Below, piece by piece: positions 1 to 8,262 of a stretch of 24,271 nucleotides of DNA. The notes beneath the pieces were generated by a model. That model was not told the DNA's origin, ran no database searches, and worked only from the letters and a program-made list of their open reading frames with translations. Positions within the stretch are counted from its first letter, which is position 1, and each line of letters starts with the position of its first letter. The stretch covers positions 1-24,271 of the forward strand of contig URQP01000027.1 of the NCBI GenBank assembly GCA_900550025.1, given 5' to 3'. Source of the stretch: an uncultured Porphyromonadaceae bacterium (GTDB lineage Bacteria; Bacteroidota; Bacteroidia; Bacteroidales; Muribaculaceae). The translations under genes and the position numbers were made by a program.

Positions 1-1500
1 GCGCAATACGTTGAGCACGGTCTTTATGTATTCGTCTTTTGAACGCAAGCCGCACAGTTGTGCCACATTGGAGTCAATCAGCATTGACTTTTGGTTGTAG
101 ACGCGAAGCACGGCATTGTAGTCGGAATGCTGCACATAGCTGTTGAACTCACGGCAAAGCTGGTCGTAGATAGCGTGCGGCCTTATCTTGTCTACAAGGT
201 TCTCAAGATGCTGCTCCAAGGCAGTGATGTTAGGGAATTTTTGGTCAACGATTATCTCGACCGTATGTTTCACCCGGTGGCGCGTGTGCATCAACGCCTG
301 CTGGCGAAGTTCCCCTTTGAACATGGCAAGCACGCTCGACCGTACTCTAAGGAATACGTCGATGTCCTTTTTCCCTTTCATTGCCGCTATGGTGCGCACC
401 ACGCCTTCAAGCATGAATATGTTTTCCACTTCGGCCACGTCGGGGACATAGATTTTCTTTTCTCGCAGGTATCTAACCTCTTCTTCGTTGCGGCGGTCGC
501 GGTCGACTATTCCGCGGGAGTCGAGGTGATGGAAGCTCTGTATGTCGTTGAACGAGCGTACCGTCTCGATGACCTTGCTGCAACTGCCCATTGGCTTTAC
601 AGTGTATTCCGGGAAAATCAGCGAATAGAGACGGATGTCGATGCTGTGCGAATCGTCGCCCTCGACAAACAGCACCGGCTTGCGCGAACCGATAATGTCG
701 AGTATGAGCTGCTCAGAAAGTTTCTCGTGAGGATGTACTATCTCATAGTCCCACTCGTCTTTCGCTATGTCGCAGCTGCGCACCCATATCGTCAGGTTGT
801 CGGTGCGCGACGCGGGGAATTCGAGGTCGTGGGTCTGGTACACGAACGTGCAGTCCGACCGCAGTTCCTCGATTGCCGACCACAGGCTTTGGGTTATCGA
901 CTGGTGGAGGAACATAGTAGGCGAGTCCACGAAAATGATGCTGCCTTGCGGGGCATACAACGAAGCTCCGATATAGAAGAATACGGCTTTTTCGCCCTGC
1001 GACAGTTGCAGCGGTTTGAATTCTCCGTCGCCGCTGTCGTTCTTGAAGCGTATCAGCCCACTGCCGCGCAGTACTTCGTTTTTGGGGAATACTTTCTTCC
1101 ACAGGCGGATTACGGTGTCGATTTTAGTCTTCGGAATCTCCACTGGCGTATCGGTTGCGGCTTTTTGAAGCTTGTATGACAGCAAGTCGGTCATCTCGTC
1201 GGTGATAAGCATATAAAGCAGCATTTCAAACTCCGTATCAGCGACAGGCTTCACGAATTGTGCGTCCTGCACCATCTGCCGGTACAGCCGGGTGATGCAG
1301 TTTGACGGTTTTTCGTCCTTTGTGCTGTATAGAGCATCAAGTGCTGAAAAACAGAATGCTTTTTCTCCGGCATACTCCATCATCCGGTTGACGAAACGTG
1401 TCTTGCCGGAGCCGTTGGCCCCGACAACGGTTATCTGGCGGCGGCTGTCGTGCAGTGTGGTCTGCTTGCCGTCTTTCCCCTTTGGCAGCCTTATGTCCAT
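1..1500 (-). CDS. OLD-like AAA ATPase with DUF4435 (TOPRIM-like) domain, 3' end beyond the window
   Basis: The frame is open from an ATG at 1500 to base 1 with no stop, so 500 residues are visible and the C-terminus is missing. The N-terminal half is an ABC/SMC-type ATPase: Walker A GANGSGKT at residues 27-34, signature LSQGEKA at 166-172, a Walker B strand IIFVDSP ending at D192, and an H-loop histidine H224 (QTHD). The second part carries LFVEGDD (E280) and IVDRDRR (D333, D335), the Glu and DxD pattern of a TOPRIM-like fold as in DUF4435 and OLD-family proteins. Such proteins are ATP-dependent nucleases or nuclease-like sensors, some used in phage defence; the target here is unknown. The catalytic Glu after the Walker B Asp is a Ser (D192-S193). 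It lies 55 bases after the MATE gene on the same strand and may be co-transcribed. Domain assignment is firm, biological role is not. Confidence 0.85.
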   Translation of the reverse strand, partial: MDIRLPKGKDGKQTTLHDSRRQITVVGANGSGKTRFVNRMMEYAGEKAFCFSALDALYSTKDEKPSNCITRLYRQMVQDAQFVKPVADTEFEMLLYMLITDEMTDLLSYKLQKAATDTPVEIPKTKIDTVIRLWKKVFPKNEVLRGSGLIRFKNDSGDGEFKPLQLSQGEKAVFFYIGASLYAPQGSIIFVDSPTMFLHQSITQSLWSAIEELRSDCTFVYQTHDLEFPASRTDNLTIWVRSCDIAKDEWDYEIVHPHEKLSEQLILDIIGSRKPVLFVEGDDSHSIDIRLYSLIFPEYTVKPMGSCSKVIETVRSFNDIQSFHHLDSRGIVDRDRRNEEEVRYLREKKIYVPDVAEVENIFMLEGVVRTIAAMKGKKDIDVFLRVRSSVLAMFKGELRQQALMHTRHRVKHTVEIIVDQKFPNITALEQHLENLVDKIRPHAIYDQLCREFNSYVQHSDYNAVLRVYNQKSMLIDSNVAQLCGLRSKDEYIKTVLNVLR

Positions 1501-1555
1501 AACAATGCTTTTTTAGAATAACAAATTTGTCAAAGGAATGGATGTTCAGGCAGCA

Positions 1556-2878
1556 TTAAAAATTGTGAATATGAATTCTGTTTTGAATGATTTTATGCGA
1601 GAGCAGTGTCTGTATAAGACCTCTTGATGCGAGATAGAGAATGAAAGCCGTCCATAGCCGGTAGTTTGCAGCCATTTGTGGCGATAGATGCTCCAGACCG
1701 TAATAAGTGAGGAAAAATATGATTGTGGCACACAATAGCGTCGCGAGCATTTGCCTTGTAGCCGTTAGCCCTATGTATATGCCGTCCCAGATGAAGGCGG
1801 CCATTCCGGCAACCGGTATCACTGCTGCCCACCAACGGTAGGCCGCGGCTTCTTTCAGTACGGCCGAGTCGTCCGTAAGCAATGCCATTATGCCGTTCCC
1901 TGCCGTTCCGTACATTATCGTGAATATGGACATTACGGCACTTCCCCATAAGAACAGCCTGATTATGCACTTTTTCAAATCCACAACGTTGCGCTCTCCG
2001 GCAAAACGTCCGGCAAGGGCTTCGCCCGCAAATGCGAAACCGTCCATAAAGTAAGAATAGAGCATAAACAGTTGCATTATCAGGGCGTTGACAGCGAGTA
2101 TGAGGTCGCCGCTGCGTGCTCCTGCCGCTGTGAAAAACAGAGTCACAAGCATAAGGCACACGCTGCGTATGAAAATGTCGCCGTTGACGCGGAAAAATTT
2201 TCCCATATTGTGGAACATCCATCTTTTGTCTATGGAGGTCGGAATTCGTTTTTTACGAATCATGCGGTGTAGAAGAACAAATGAAATGGCAAATCCTGTC
2301 CATTGCGCAATAAGCGTACCGGCGGATATGCCTGAAAATCCCATACCGAATGAATATACGCAAAGCAGACTGGCTATGATGTTTGCTATGTTTACCGAGA
2401 TTGATATGGCCATCGGGTAGAAAGAATTCTGCATGCCGAGAAACCAACCCGACATGGCAAGCGTGCCCAACAGTGCGGGCGCGCCCCATATGCAAATGTC
2501 GAAATAACTGGTAGCGAGCGAGTGGACTTCCTCGCCGGGTGAAATAGCATACAGCAATATCCATTTCAGCGGATATTGTAGCAATATTATAGCGATGCCT
2601 ATTGTCAAGGCGAGGACAATGGCTCTCACAAGGATGCGGTATGCTTCTTGGAAATTTCCTGCTCCGTAGGCTTGGGCCGTCATGCCGCTTGTACCCATCC
2701 GCAGGAATCCGAAATTCCAATAAGTGAGGTTGAACATAGTTGCTCCTACCGAAACTGCGCCGATGAATGCCGTGGCGCCGAGATGCCCGGCAATAGCAAG
2801 GTCAATCAGTCCCAGAAGCGGCACGATAATGTTTGATACTATCGATGGCAGGGCAATACGCAGTATCAGTCTGTTCAT
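1556..2878 (-). CDS. MATE family efflux transporter (DinF/NorM type)
   Basis: A 440-residue, very hydrophobic protein with about twelve membrane segments, the usual size of MATE cation/drug antiporters. The N-terminus (MNRLILRIALPSIVSNI, then PLLGLIDLAIAGHLG) is the typical MATE TM1 signature with an Asp in 'LID', and a related pattern recurs in the second half, as expected from the internal duplication of the family. MATE proteins export cationic drugs or metabolites in exchange for Na+ or H+ across the inner membrane. The ATG at 2878 is nine bases after the stop of the second LtaS-like gene, so it is very probably the third gene of that operon. In this setting it could move a product or lipid-linked substrate of the two membrane enzymes rather than a drug; that is inference. 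A Na+-coupled mode would fit the Na+ pump encoded by hppA nearby. Confidence 0.92.
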   Translation of the reverse strand: MNRLILRIALPSIVSNIIVPLLGLIDLAIAGHLGATAFIGAVSVGATMFNLTYWNFGFLRMGTSGMTAQAYGAGNFQEAYRILVRAIVLALTIGIAIILLQYPLKWILLYAISPGEEVHSLATSYFDICIWGAPALLGTLAMSGWFLGMQNSFYPMAISISVNIANIIASLLCVYSFGMGFSGISAGTLIAQWTGFAISFVLLHRMIRKKRIPTSIDKRWMFHNMGKFFRVNGDIFIRSVCLMLVTLFFTAAGARSGDLILAVNALIMQLFMLYSYFMDGFAFAGEALAGRFAGERNVVDLKKCIIRLFLWGSAVMSIFTIMYGTAGNGIMALLTDDSAVLKEAAAYRWWAAVIPVAGMAAFIWDGIYIGLTATRQMLATLLCATIIFFLTYYGLEHLSPQMAANYRLWTAFILYLASRGLIQTLLSHKIIQNRIHIHNF

Positions 2879-2887
2879 ATAGAGCGC

Positions 2888-4672
2888 TTAATTGTTGTCT
2901 TTGAAATAGTTGCCGCGTATTATCAGCGTTGATATGTCCCAAGCCCGGCGGTAATAATCGAGCAGCGAAGATTGCGGGTTCCCGGCTTCCATCCCTACGC
3001 AGTGGGTGGCGCAATCCGGCTGAGGCTTGCGGAATATGCTGTGTCCCAATCCTTTCCAATAGTAATCGTTGCATCCCATAATGTCAAGAATGGTGGGATA
3101 GATGTCGATTTGTCCTATGACCTTGTCGTAGGATAATGTCTGCGTTGTGTTCAGTGCTATGAAAGTGCAGTATCTGTCAGACGGCATTCTTTCCTCTCTT
3201 TTCTCGAATTCGTTGAGGCCCACTTCGTCGTGGTCGGACACGATTATCACCACTGAATTGTCGTAGATGCCGGAGTCTTTTAATCCTTTTATGAAGTTGC
3301 CGAGCGCCTTGTCGAGCAGATGGAAGTCCTCCAATGTGTAAACGATGCTCTGATTGCCGTCGTAGTCCGATAACCGTGTAGGGTTTTGTGGCGCATATCC
3401 GGGCAGGTGTGTGCTGATTGTCACCAATTGCATCAGGAATGGCTGACGGTATTGTTTAAGCTCTTTCAAGGCATTTCCCAGCATCACGGAATCTGCCAGT
3501 AATTCACCGCTGCCATAAGTATAGCAATCATATAGTTTATCGTATCCCAACGCGTCCGACAGTTTTCCTTGGCTCCAGCATTTTGCGTCGTCGCACATCA
3601 TATTGTAAGTGCCGTAGCCGTGGCGTTTTAAAGCCTTGGCGATGGATGGAAATTCATTTCCGCTATATGATACGGCAACCGAGCCCATTTTCAGAGGCAG
3701 CAGCCCTGTGTTGCAGATAAATTGCCCGTCGCTCGACCGTCCGTCTTTCACTTGTGGCAATACTTTCAAAGCGGAGACTGTGCCTTTCTCTTTCAGCATC
3801 CGGTTGAGGTTGGGCATTATTTCCATTCCGCATACAGTACGGTTGAGATGCCACGAATTGAAACTTTCAACGACTATCATTATCAGATTCTTTTTGCCAT
3901 TGACGGCGTATGTGTTGTCGTGATAGTCTTTGCGGCCGTTGATAAAATCATTTATTTCCGTTTTTTCTTCTTCTGATATTCCCCAAGACGGGAGGGAGGA
4001 AATCGCGGAATAAAAAAAGTAGGTTACAACTCCATTATTGGTAATGAAATAAGTGTTGTTGTTCGGAGCTATGAAATTGTAAAGCAAGGAGCGGTCTCCC
4101 CGTTTGTCGTATTTGGAGACATTGATATTGGATATGGCGCATGCCGCAATCAGAAAAATGAAAGAAACAGGAATCAACGTCTTTTTGCTTAATGACGGCT
4201 TGCTTATGGCTTTTTTGCGTTTTAATATTTTTGTGGATACAATAAAGACTGCCAATGGAAGATAGAATATGATGTCGCGCGCTTGTAAGGTTGCTGCCGC
4301 GCTTTTCAGCAAGATTCCGTTTACATTGTTGAAAAGCAGGAAATGTGTTATGGGCATAAAGTCTTGATATTCCCGGAAATATAGCACTTGCATATTGCAA
4401 CCGGCGGATATTAACAGTATCCATACGTATAATGGCCATATCTTTTTATTTACGAATAATGCGGGCAGCGACAGTACAAGGCTGTCGCCGATGACTACAA
4501 GAAGCTGTACCAACACTTCGTCGATAGGATATTGGGAAGGCGACTGCGTTAGTATGCGTACTATTGTGGAGTAAGATGTCGGTACTCTCATCATTTCTAT
4601 TGCTATGAAAATGCAACAGAATGTAGCTATATATATGAAATTAGTCTTGATGAACTGTTTTAGATTTTTCAT
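2888..4672 (-). CDS. LtaS/sulfatase-fold membrane phosphotransferase-like protein, copy B
   Basis: 594 residues from the ATG at 4672, chosen because it overlaps the upstream stop as ATGA and because the N-terminus then aligns residue for residue with copy A; an upstream in-frame ATG at 4783 would extend into copy A. About five N-terminal membrane helices (to about residue 185) precede an extracytoplasmic alkaline-phosphatase/sulfatase-fold domain. Visible metal and active-site motifs are IVVESFNSW (E269), DGRSSDGQF (likely nucleophile S313), STHLP (H422) and SDHDE (D480, H481). These correspond to Glu255, Thr300, His416 and Asp475/His476 of S. aureus LtaS as I recall them. The family transfers phosphoglycerol or similar groups, or hydrolyses phosphate/sulfate esters. 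Bacteroidales make no lipoteichoic acid, so the acceptor is unknown. It is about half identical to copy A and followed after nine bases by the MATE gene. Confidence 0.88.
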   Translation of the reverse strand: MKNLKQFIKTNFIYIATFCCIFIAIEMMRVPTSYSTIVRILTQSPSQYPIDEVLVQLLVVIGDSLVLSLPALFVNKKIWPLYVWILLISAGCNMQVLYFREYQDFMPITHFLLFNNVNGILLKSAAATLQARDIIFYLPLAVFIVSTKILKRKKAISKPSLSKKTLIPVSFIFLIAACAISNINVSKYDKRGDRSLLYNFIAPNNNTYFITNNGVVTYFFYSAISSLPSWGISEEEKTEINDFINGRKDYHDNTYAVNGKKNLIMIVVESFNSWHLNRTVCGMEIMPNLNRMLKEKGTVSALKVLPQVKDGRSSDGQFICNTGLLPLKMGSVAVSYSGNEFPSIAKALKRHGYGTYNMMCDDAKCWSQGKLSDALGYDKLYDCYTYGSGELLADSVMLGNALKELKQYRQPFLMQLVTISTHLPGYAPQNPTRLSDYDGNQSIVYTLEDFHLLDKALGNFIKGLKDSGIYDNSVVIIVSDHDEVGLNEFEKREERMPSDRYCTFIALNTTQTLSYDKVIGQIDIYPTILDIMGCNDYYWKGLGHSIFRKPQPDCATHCVGMEAGNPQSSLLDYYRRAWDISTLIIRGNYFKDNN

Positions 4673-6444
4673 TTTTTGCGATTGAAGAAGTTGCCTTTGA
4701 TTATAAGTTCCGAGATGTCCCATGCTTTTTTGTAATATCCGGACAGGGTGGATTGCTGGTTGCCTGTGGATGCTCCGGTGCAACTGTATGCATAGTCCGG
4801 TTTAGGAGCGCGTAGTATGCTGTGTCCTAATCCTTTCCAATAGTAGTCGTTGCATCCCATAATGTCAAGTAAGGTCGGGTATATGTCGATTTGCCCTATG
4901 GCATTGTCGTAGCGGAGGTCTTGTCCGCAATTTATTGCGATGAATGAGCATTCGCTGTCTTCCGCACGTTTGTCTTTTCTTGCTTCAAATTCATTGAATC
5001 CCACCTCGTCGTGGTCGGAGGCTATTACGATGATTGTGTTGTCGAATATCCCTTCTGTTTTCAAATATTGTATGAATTCTCCTATCTGGGCATCCAGCTT
5101 GTGGAAGCCTTCCATCCCGTATGTCACGCGTGTGGACTCTGTCGGATAGTCTGACAAGGCAGAGGGATTGGCTGGCTTTTCTCCGGGCTGGTGGGTGGAT
5201 ATGGTGACTATCTGGGCAAAGAACGGTTGCCGTGCTTTTTTTATCTCACTCAACGCATTTATGAATAAAATGGAATCGTTTAGGTTGGAGCCGTTGTCAT
5301 TATTATAGTTCTTGTCATAAAAGCGGTCGAAACCGATGGCTTCCGACATCTCCTGTTGATTCCATGCGCTGCCGTTGTCGCACACCATATTGAAAGAAGA
5401 ATATCCCTTTTCTTTCAAGGCTTTGCATAAGGACGGATAACGATTGCCGCTGTAGGTTATGGAGACTGAGCCTGACTTCAATGGCAGCAGTCCGGTCGCA
5501 TAGCAGAATTGTCCGTCGCTCGACCGTCCGTCTCTCACCTGCGGCAGCACGTGCAGTGCAGAGATTGTCCCTTTTTCCTTTATGAGGCGGTTGATGTTGG
5601 GCGTGATTTCAACTCCGCAGACAGAGCGTTCGAGGTACCAAGAATTGAGAGATTCGACGATTATCAGTATAAGGTTTTTATTGGTGCCGGACGCAAAGCC
5701 ATTGTCTGTATAATCCGGTTTTTTATTTAGGAAAGTCTCTATTTCGCGATAGTCGTCATCGGAAAGTTCCTTGTTTGCGAAAGTGTTGCAGAAAGAATAT
5801 ATGACAAACGGTATGAAACCGTTGTCGCATATATACCCGCTTGACAAGTAGCAAGAAAGGTATTGCTGATATTTTGAATACCGGTTCTCGTATTTGTCGT
5901 TTGCAATGTTGTAGACGATTGAAATGATGTATAGTGATATTATCGTGGCAACGTATTTCAGAATTGTCGGCAGGTTATATTTTCTCCTTTTTTTGAATTT
6001 GAATGACAATGCGATGAACGCGGCTAATGGCAGGAACAGAAGCAGGTCGCGCCAACTCATCAGCCCGGCGACGCTGCGCAGCAGCACGCTGTTGACGTTC
6101 TCGAAAAGCAGGAAATGGGAGAACGGCATCACGTCTTGGTACACGGCGATGTACCACGTCTGCACGAGGCAGTACAGGTCGAACAAGAATATCCACAGGA
6201 AAGCAATCCACCGCCGTCTGCTGACGAACATCACCGGCAACGACAGTACCGCGGCATCGGCTATGACAATCAGCATGCGTATGAGCGTTTCCACAAAGTC
6301 GTAGCTGCCGGGGACTTGCGTGAGCAAGGCGATGAAAGTGGCCCCGTAAATCGGCACACGCAATAGTTCCACTGAGCATAGGAAGCAGATGAAAGTCCCT
6401 ATCAGCAGGAAATTGTCACTCAATACTTGTCTTATGCGTTTCAT
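4669..6444 (-). CDS. LtaS/sulfatase-fold membrane phosphotransferase-like protein, copy A
   Basis: 591 residues from ATG 6444. An in-frame ATG at 6540 would overlap the divergent M16 gene and add a non-membrane tail absent from copy B, so it was rejected. About five helices (around residues 12-30, 54-74, 80-101, 132-148 and 163-180) anchor a periplasmic catalytic domain. Motifs: IIVESLNSW (E264), DGRSSDGQF (S308 at the position of the LtaS Thr nucleophile), STHQP (H418) and ASDHDE (D477, H478). At the site of LtaS Trp354/Arg356 the sequence reads AWNQ, keeping the Trp but replacing Arg by Gln. The family transfers or cleaves phospho- or sulfo-groups on the outer face of the inner membrane; the substrate here is unknown. 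It is the first gene of the operon with copy B and the MATE transporter. Phosphoethanolamine transferase and plain sulfatase are less likely alternatives, since the motif order fits LtaS best. Confidence 0.88.
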   Translation of the reverse strand: MKRIRQVLSDNFLLIGTFICFLCSVELLRVPIYGATFIALLTQVPGSYDFVETLIRMLIVIADAAVLSLPVMFVSRRRWIAFLWIFLFDLYCLVQTWYIAVYQDVMPFSHFLLFENVNSVLLRSVAGLMSWRDLLLFLPLAAFIALSFKFKKRRKYNLPTILKYVATIISLYIISIVYNIANDKYENRYSKYQQYLSCYLSSGYICDNGFIPFVIYSFCNTFANKELSDDDYREIETFLNKKPDYTDNGFASGTNKNLILIIVESLNSWYLERSVCGVEITPNINRLIKEKGTISALHVLPQVRDGRSSDGQFCYATGLLPLKSGSVSITYSGNRYPSLCKALKEKGYSSFNMVCDNGSAWNQQEMSEAIGFDRFYDKNYNNDNGSNLNDSILFINALSEIKKARQPFFAQIVTISTHQPGEKPANPSALSDYPTESTRVTYGMEGFHKLDAQIGEFIQYLKTEGIFDNTIIVIASDHDEVGFNEFEARKDKRAEDSECSFIAINCGQDLRYDNAIGQIDIYPTLLDIMGCNDYYWKGLGHSILRAPKPDYAYSCTGASTGNQQSTLSGYYKKAWDISELIIKGNFFNRKK

Positions 6445-6452
6445 ATCTTTGG

Positions 6453-6485
6453 CAAAGATACTAAACATACTAATTTCCATACAAA
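6453..6485 (-). promoter_or_regulatory. Bacteroidetes-type promoter for the LtaS-like/MATE operon
   Basis: Read on the minus strand, TTTG at 6485-6482 and TATCTTTG at 6460-6453 match the -33 and TAnnTTTG -7 elements with a 21-base spacer, slightly long. The -7 box ends only nine bases before the ATG at 6444, so the transcript would be almost leaderless. This also argues against the upstream in-frame ATGs at 6468, 6480 and 6540. Confidence 0.5.
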
Positions 6486-6515
6486 TTGGACTGTCAGGAT
6501 TTTTGGCTAATTTTG
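6486..6515 (+). promoter_or_regulatory. Bacteroidetes-type promoter for the M16 peptidase-GNAT operon
   Basis: TTG at 6486-6488 and a perfect TAnnTTTG box (TAATTTTG, 6508-6515) are separated by 19 bases, the expected spacing. The predicted transcript starts about 12 bases before the ATG at 6533. Its -33 element directly abuts the -33 element of the divergent promoter. Confidence 0.65.
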
Positions 6516-6532
6516 CAGGCTGATTTGATGAT

Positions 6533-7750
6533 ATGGACAAGTCTTATAGTTTACATACTCTTTCCAATGGTTTGCGGGTTGTCTACAGCCGCAGGAATGG
6601 CAACGTCGCATATTGCGGCGTGGCTGTGAACGCCGGAAGCCGTGACGAGGACGCGCTTCATTACGGCTTGGCGCATTTCGTGGAGCATACTATTTTCAAG
6701 GGGACACGCCGTCGCCGCGCATGGCACATACTCAACCGTATGGAACTTGTCGGGGGAGAATTGAACGCCTATACGACAAAAGAGGAGACGCTGGTCTATT
6801 CGGTGTTCCCGTCCGGCAATATGGAAAGGGCTGTCGAACTTATATCCGATTTGGTGCTTAATTCTGTTTTTCCTGCCAAAGAACTTGAAAAAGAAAAAGA
6901 GGTGGTGGCGGAAGAAATCCATTCATACCGCGACACTCCTTCGGAGGCTATATACGACGATTTCGAGGACTTTATATTCAAAGGAGGTGAGCTCGGACAT
7001 AACATACTCGGCACTGCGGATTGTCTTGCCAATATCGGGACAAATGAATGTTTGGATTATTTGAAGAATTTGTATGTTCCGGCCAATATGGTGCTTTTTG
7101 CGGTGGGGAGTATCCCCGATGACCGGATGTTCAGGCTTGCCGAACGCTATTTCTCCCCGATGCACCATTGCGAACAGCGCAAGCCGCGTATATACGTGCC
7201 TGCAGCTCCAGCGTTCGACATCTGCAGCAATACCGGTTCGCATCAGGCGCATACTTTGACAGGAGCCGCTACATTCGGGATGCATGACAGCCGGAAATAC
7301 GCATTGTTGCTCCTCAACAACCTGCTTGGCGGCCCCGGTATGAATTCCACATTGAACGTGGCTATCCGGGAACGGCGTGGCTATGCTTATACTGTGGAGT
7401 CGTCGGTTACGCTCTTTTCCGACTGCGGGCTGTTCTCGATATATTTCGGTAGTGACGAGCGCAACGTGAAGAAATGTTTGCGTTTAATTGACAGTGAGAT
7501 TGACCGTATCGCTTCCGGAGGCTTACGTCCCGCAGCGTTGGAGGCTGCAAAAAAGCAGTTTATAGGACAGCTTCTCGTAGGTAGCGAGAATCTTGAGAGC
7601 AATGCCTTGACTTTGGGCAAGGGCATACTTAATTTCGGGGTGGTAAATACCGTGGACGAGGTGGCCGCCGAGATACGTGCCGTTACGGCTGACGGCATCA
7701 GGGAAGCGGCGCAGATGATTGGTACACGTTCGACATTGACTTTTATATGA
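6533..7750 (+). CDS. M16 family zinc metallopeptidase (pitrilysin/processing-peptidase type)
   Basis: 405 residues, the size of a single-chain bacterial M16B peptidase made of two homologous half-domains. The inverted zinc motif HFVEH is at residues 48-52 (H48, E51, H52), and the third zinc ligand is E127 or E128 in VVAEEIHSY, 74-75 residues further on as expected. The C-terminal half carries IRERRGYAYTVES, the Arg/Tyr substrate-binding region typical of the family, so the protein looks catalytically complete. No signal peptide is visible, so it is probably cytoplasmic, degrading peptides or processing a small precursor. Its stop overlaps the start of the GNAT gene by four bases (ATGA), so the two are translationally coupled. 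Physiological substrate unknown. Confidence 0.93.
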   Translation: MDKSYSLHTLSNGLRVVYSRRNGNVAYCGVAVNAGSRDEDALHYGLAHFVEHTIFKGTRRRRAWHILNRMELVGGELNAYTTKEETLVYSVFPSGNMERAVELISDLVLNSVFPAKELEKEKEVVAEEIHSYRDTPSEAIYDDFEDFIFKGGELGHNILGTADCLANIGTNECLDYLKNLYVPANMVLFAVGSIPDDRMFRLAERYFSPMHHCEQRKPRIYVPAAPAFDICSNTGSHQAHTLTGAATFGMHDSRKYALLLLNNLLGGPGMNSTLNVAIRERRGYAYTVESSVTLFSDCGLFSIYFGSDERNVKKCLRLIDSEIDRIASGGLRPAALEAAKKQFIGQLLVGSENLESNALTLGKGILNFGVVNTVDEVAAEIRAVTADGIREAAQMIGTRSTLTFI

Positions 7751-8253
7751 TTGCTATCCGTAAGGCCGTGCAGCGGGATATTGACACGCTTATGGCGATT
7801 TATGACCATGCCAAAACGTTTATGGCAAGTACCGGTAATCCGAACCAGTGGATTGACGGTTATCCGCAGCGTAGTGTAATAGAGGCGGACATCTACAACG
7901 GACATTGCCATGTGGCTGAAGAAGCCGGCGGTTGTATCGTCGCGGTTTTCGCTTTGATACCGGGTGACGACCCTACGTATGCAAAAATAGATAACGGCCG
8001 GTGGCTCAACGATAAGCCGTATGCCGTAGTCCACCGTCTGGCAAGCAACGGAAAGGTGAAGGGAGTAGGGGAATTATGCCTGCGATGGTGTTTTGAAAAA
8101 TATCCGAATCTGCGTGTCGACACGCATGCCGACAACCGCGTGATGCAAAACCTGCTCCATAAAATGGAGTTTTGCCGTTGCGGGATAATCTACACCCACA
8201 ACGGCACTCCACGTATAGCTTACCAAAAAGATTCAACTCTAATTGGCCATTAA
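7747..8253 (+). CDS. GNAT family N-acetyltransferase
   Basis: 168 residues. The N-terminus IRKAVQRDIDTLMAIYDHAK is the usual first strand and helix of GNAT enzymes, and HRLASNGKVKGVGELCLRWC (about residues 95-115) matches the acetyl-CoA pyrophosphate-binding motif A (R/Q-x-x-G-x-G/A) followed by its helix. The later stretch VDTHADNRVMQNLLHKMEF corresponds to motif B, where many GNATs have D-x-x-N-x-x-m-x-x-l-x-k-x-G-F; here the Gly is Glu. It transfers an acetyl group from acetyl-CoA to an amine, but the acceptor (metabolite, peptide or ribosomal protein) cannot be told. It starts inside the M16 stop codon (ATGA), implying coupled translation. It is convergent with hppA, with nine bases between the stops and no room for a terminator. 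Confidence 0.9.
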   Translation: MIAIRKAVQRDIDTLMAIYDHAKTFMASTGNPNQWIDGYPQRSVIEADIYNGHCHVAEEAGGCIVAVFALIPGDDPTYAKIDNGRWLNDKPYAVVHRLASNGKVKGVGELCLRWCFEKYPNLRVDTHADNRVMQNLLHKMEFCRCGIIYTHNGTPRIAYQKDSTLIGH

Positions 8254-8262
8254 TCTTTTTCC

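Noticed and set aside
91..1179. Plus-strand 362-codon open frame
   Set aside because: It is antisense to the DUF4435 ATPase, whose minus-strand frame has clear Walker and TOPRIM motifs; the plus-strand product has no recognisable features.
4673..4783. N-terminal extension of LtaS-like copy B
   Set aside because: The extension overlaps copy A in another frame and is not membrane-like; the ATGA coupling and alignment to copy A support ATG 4672.
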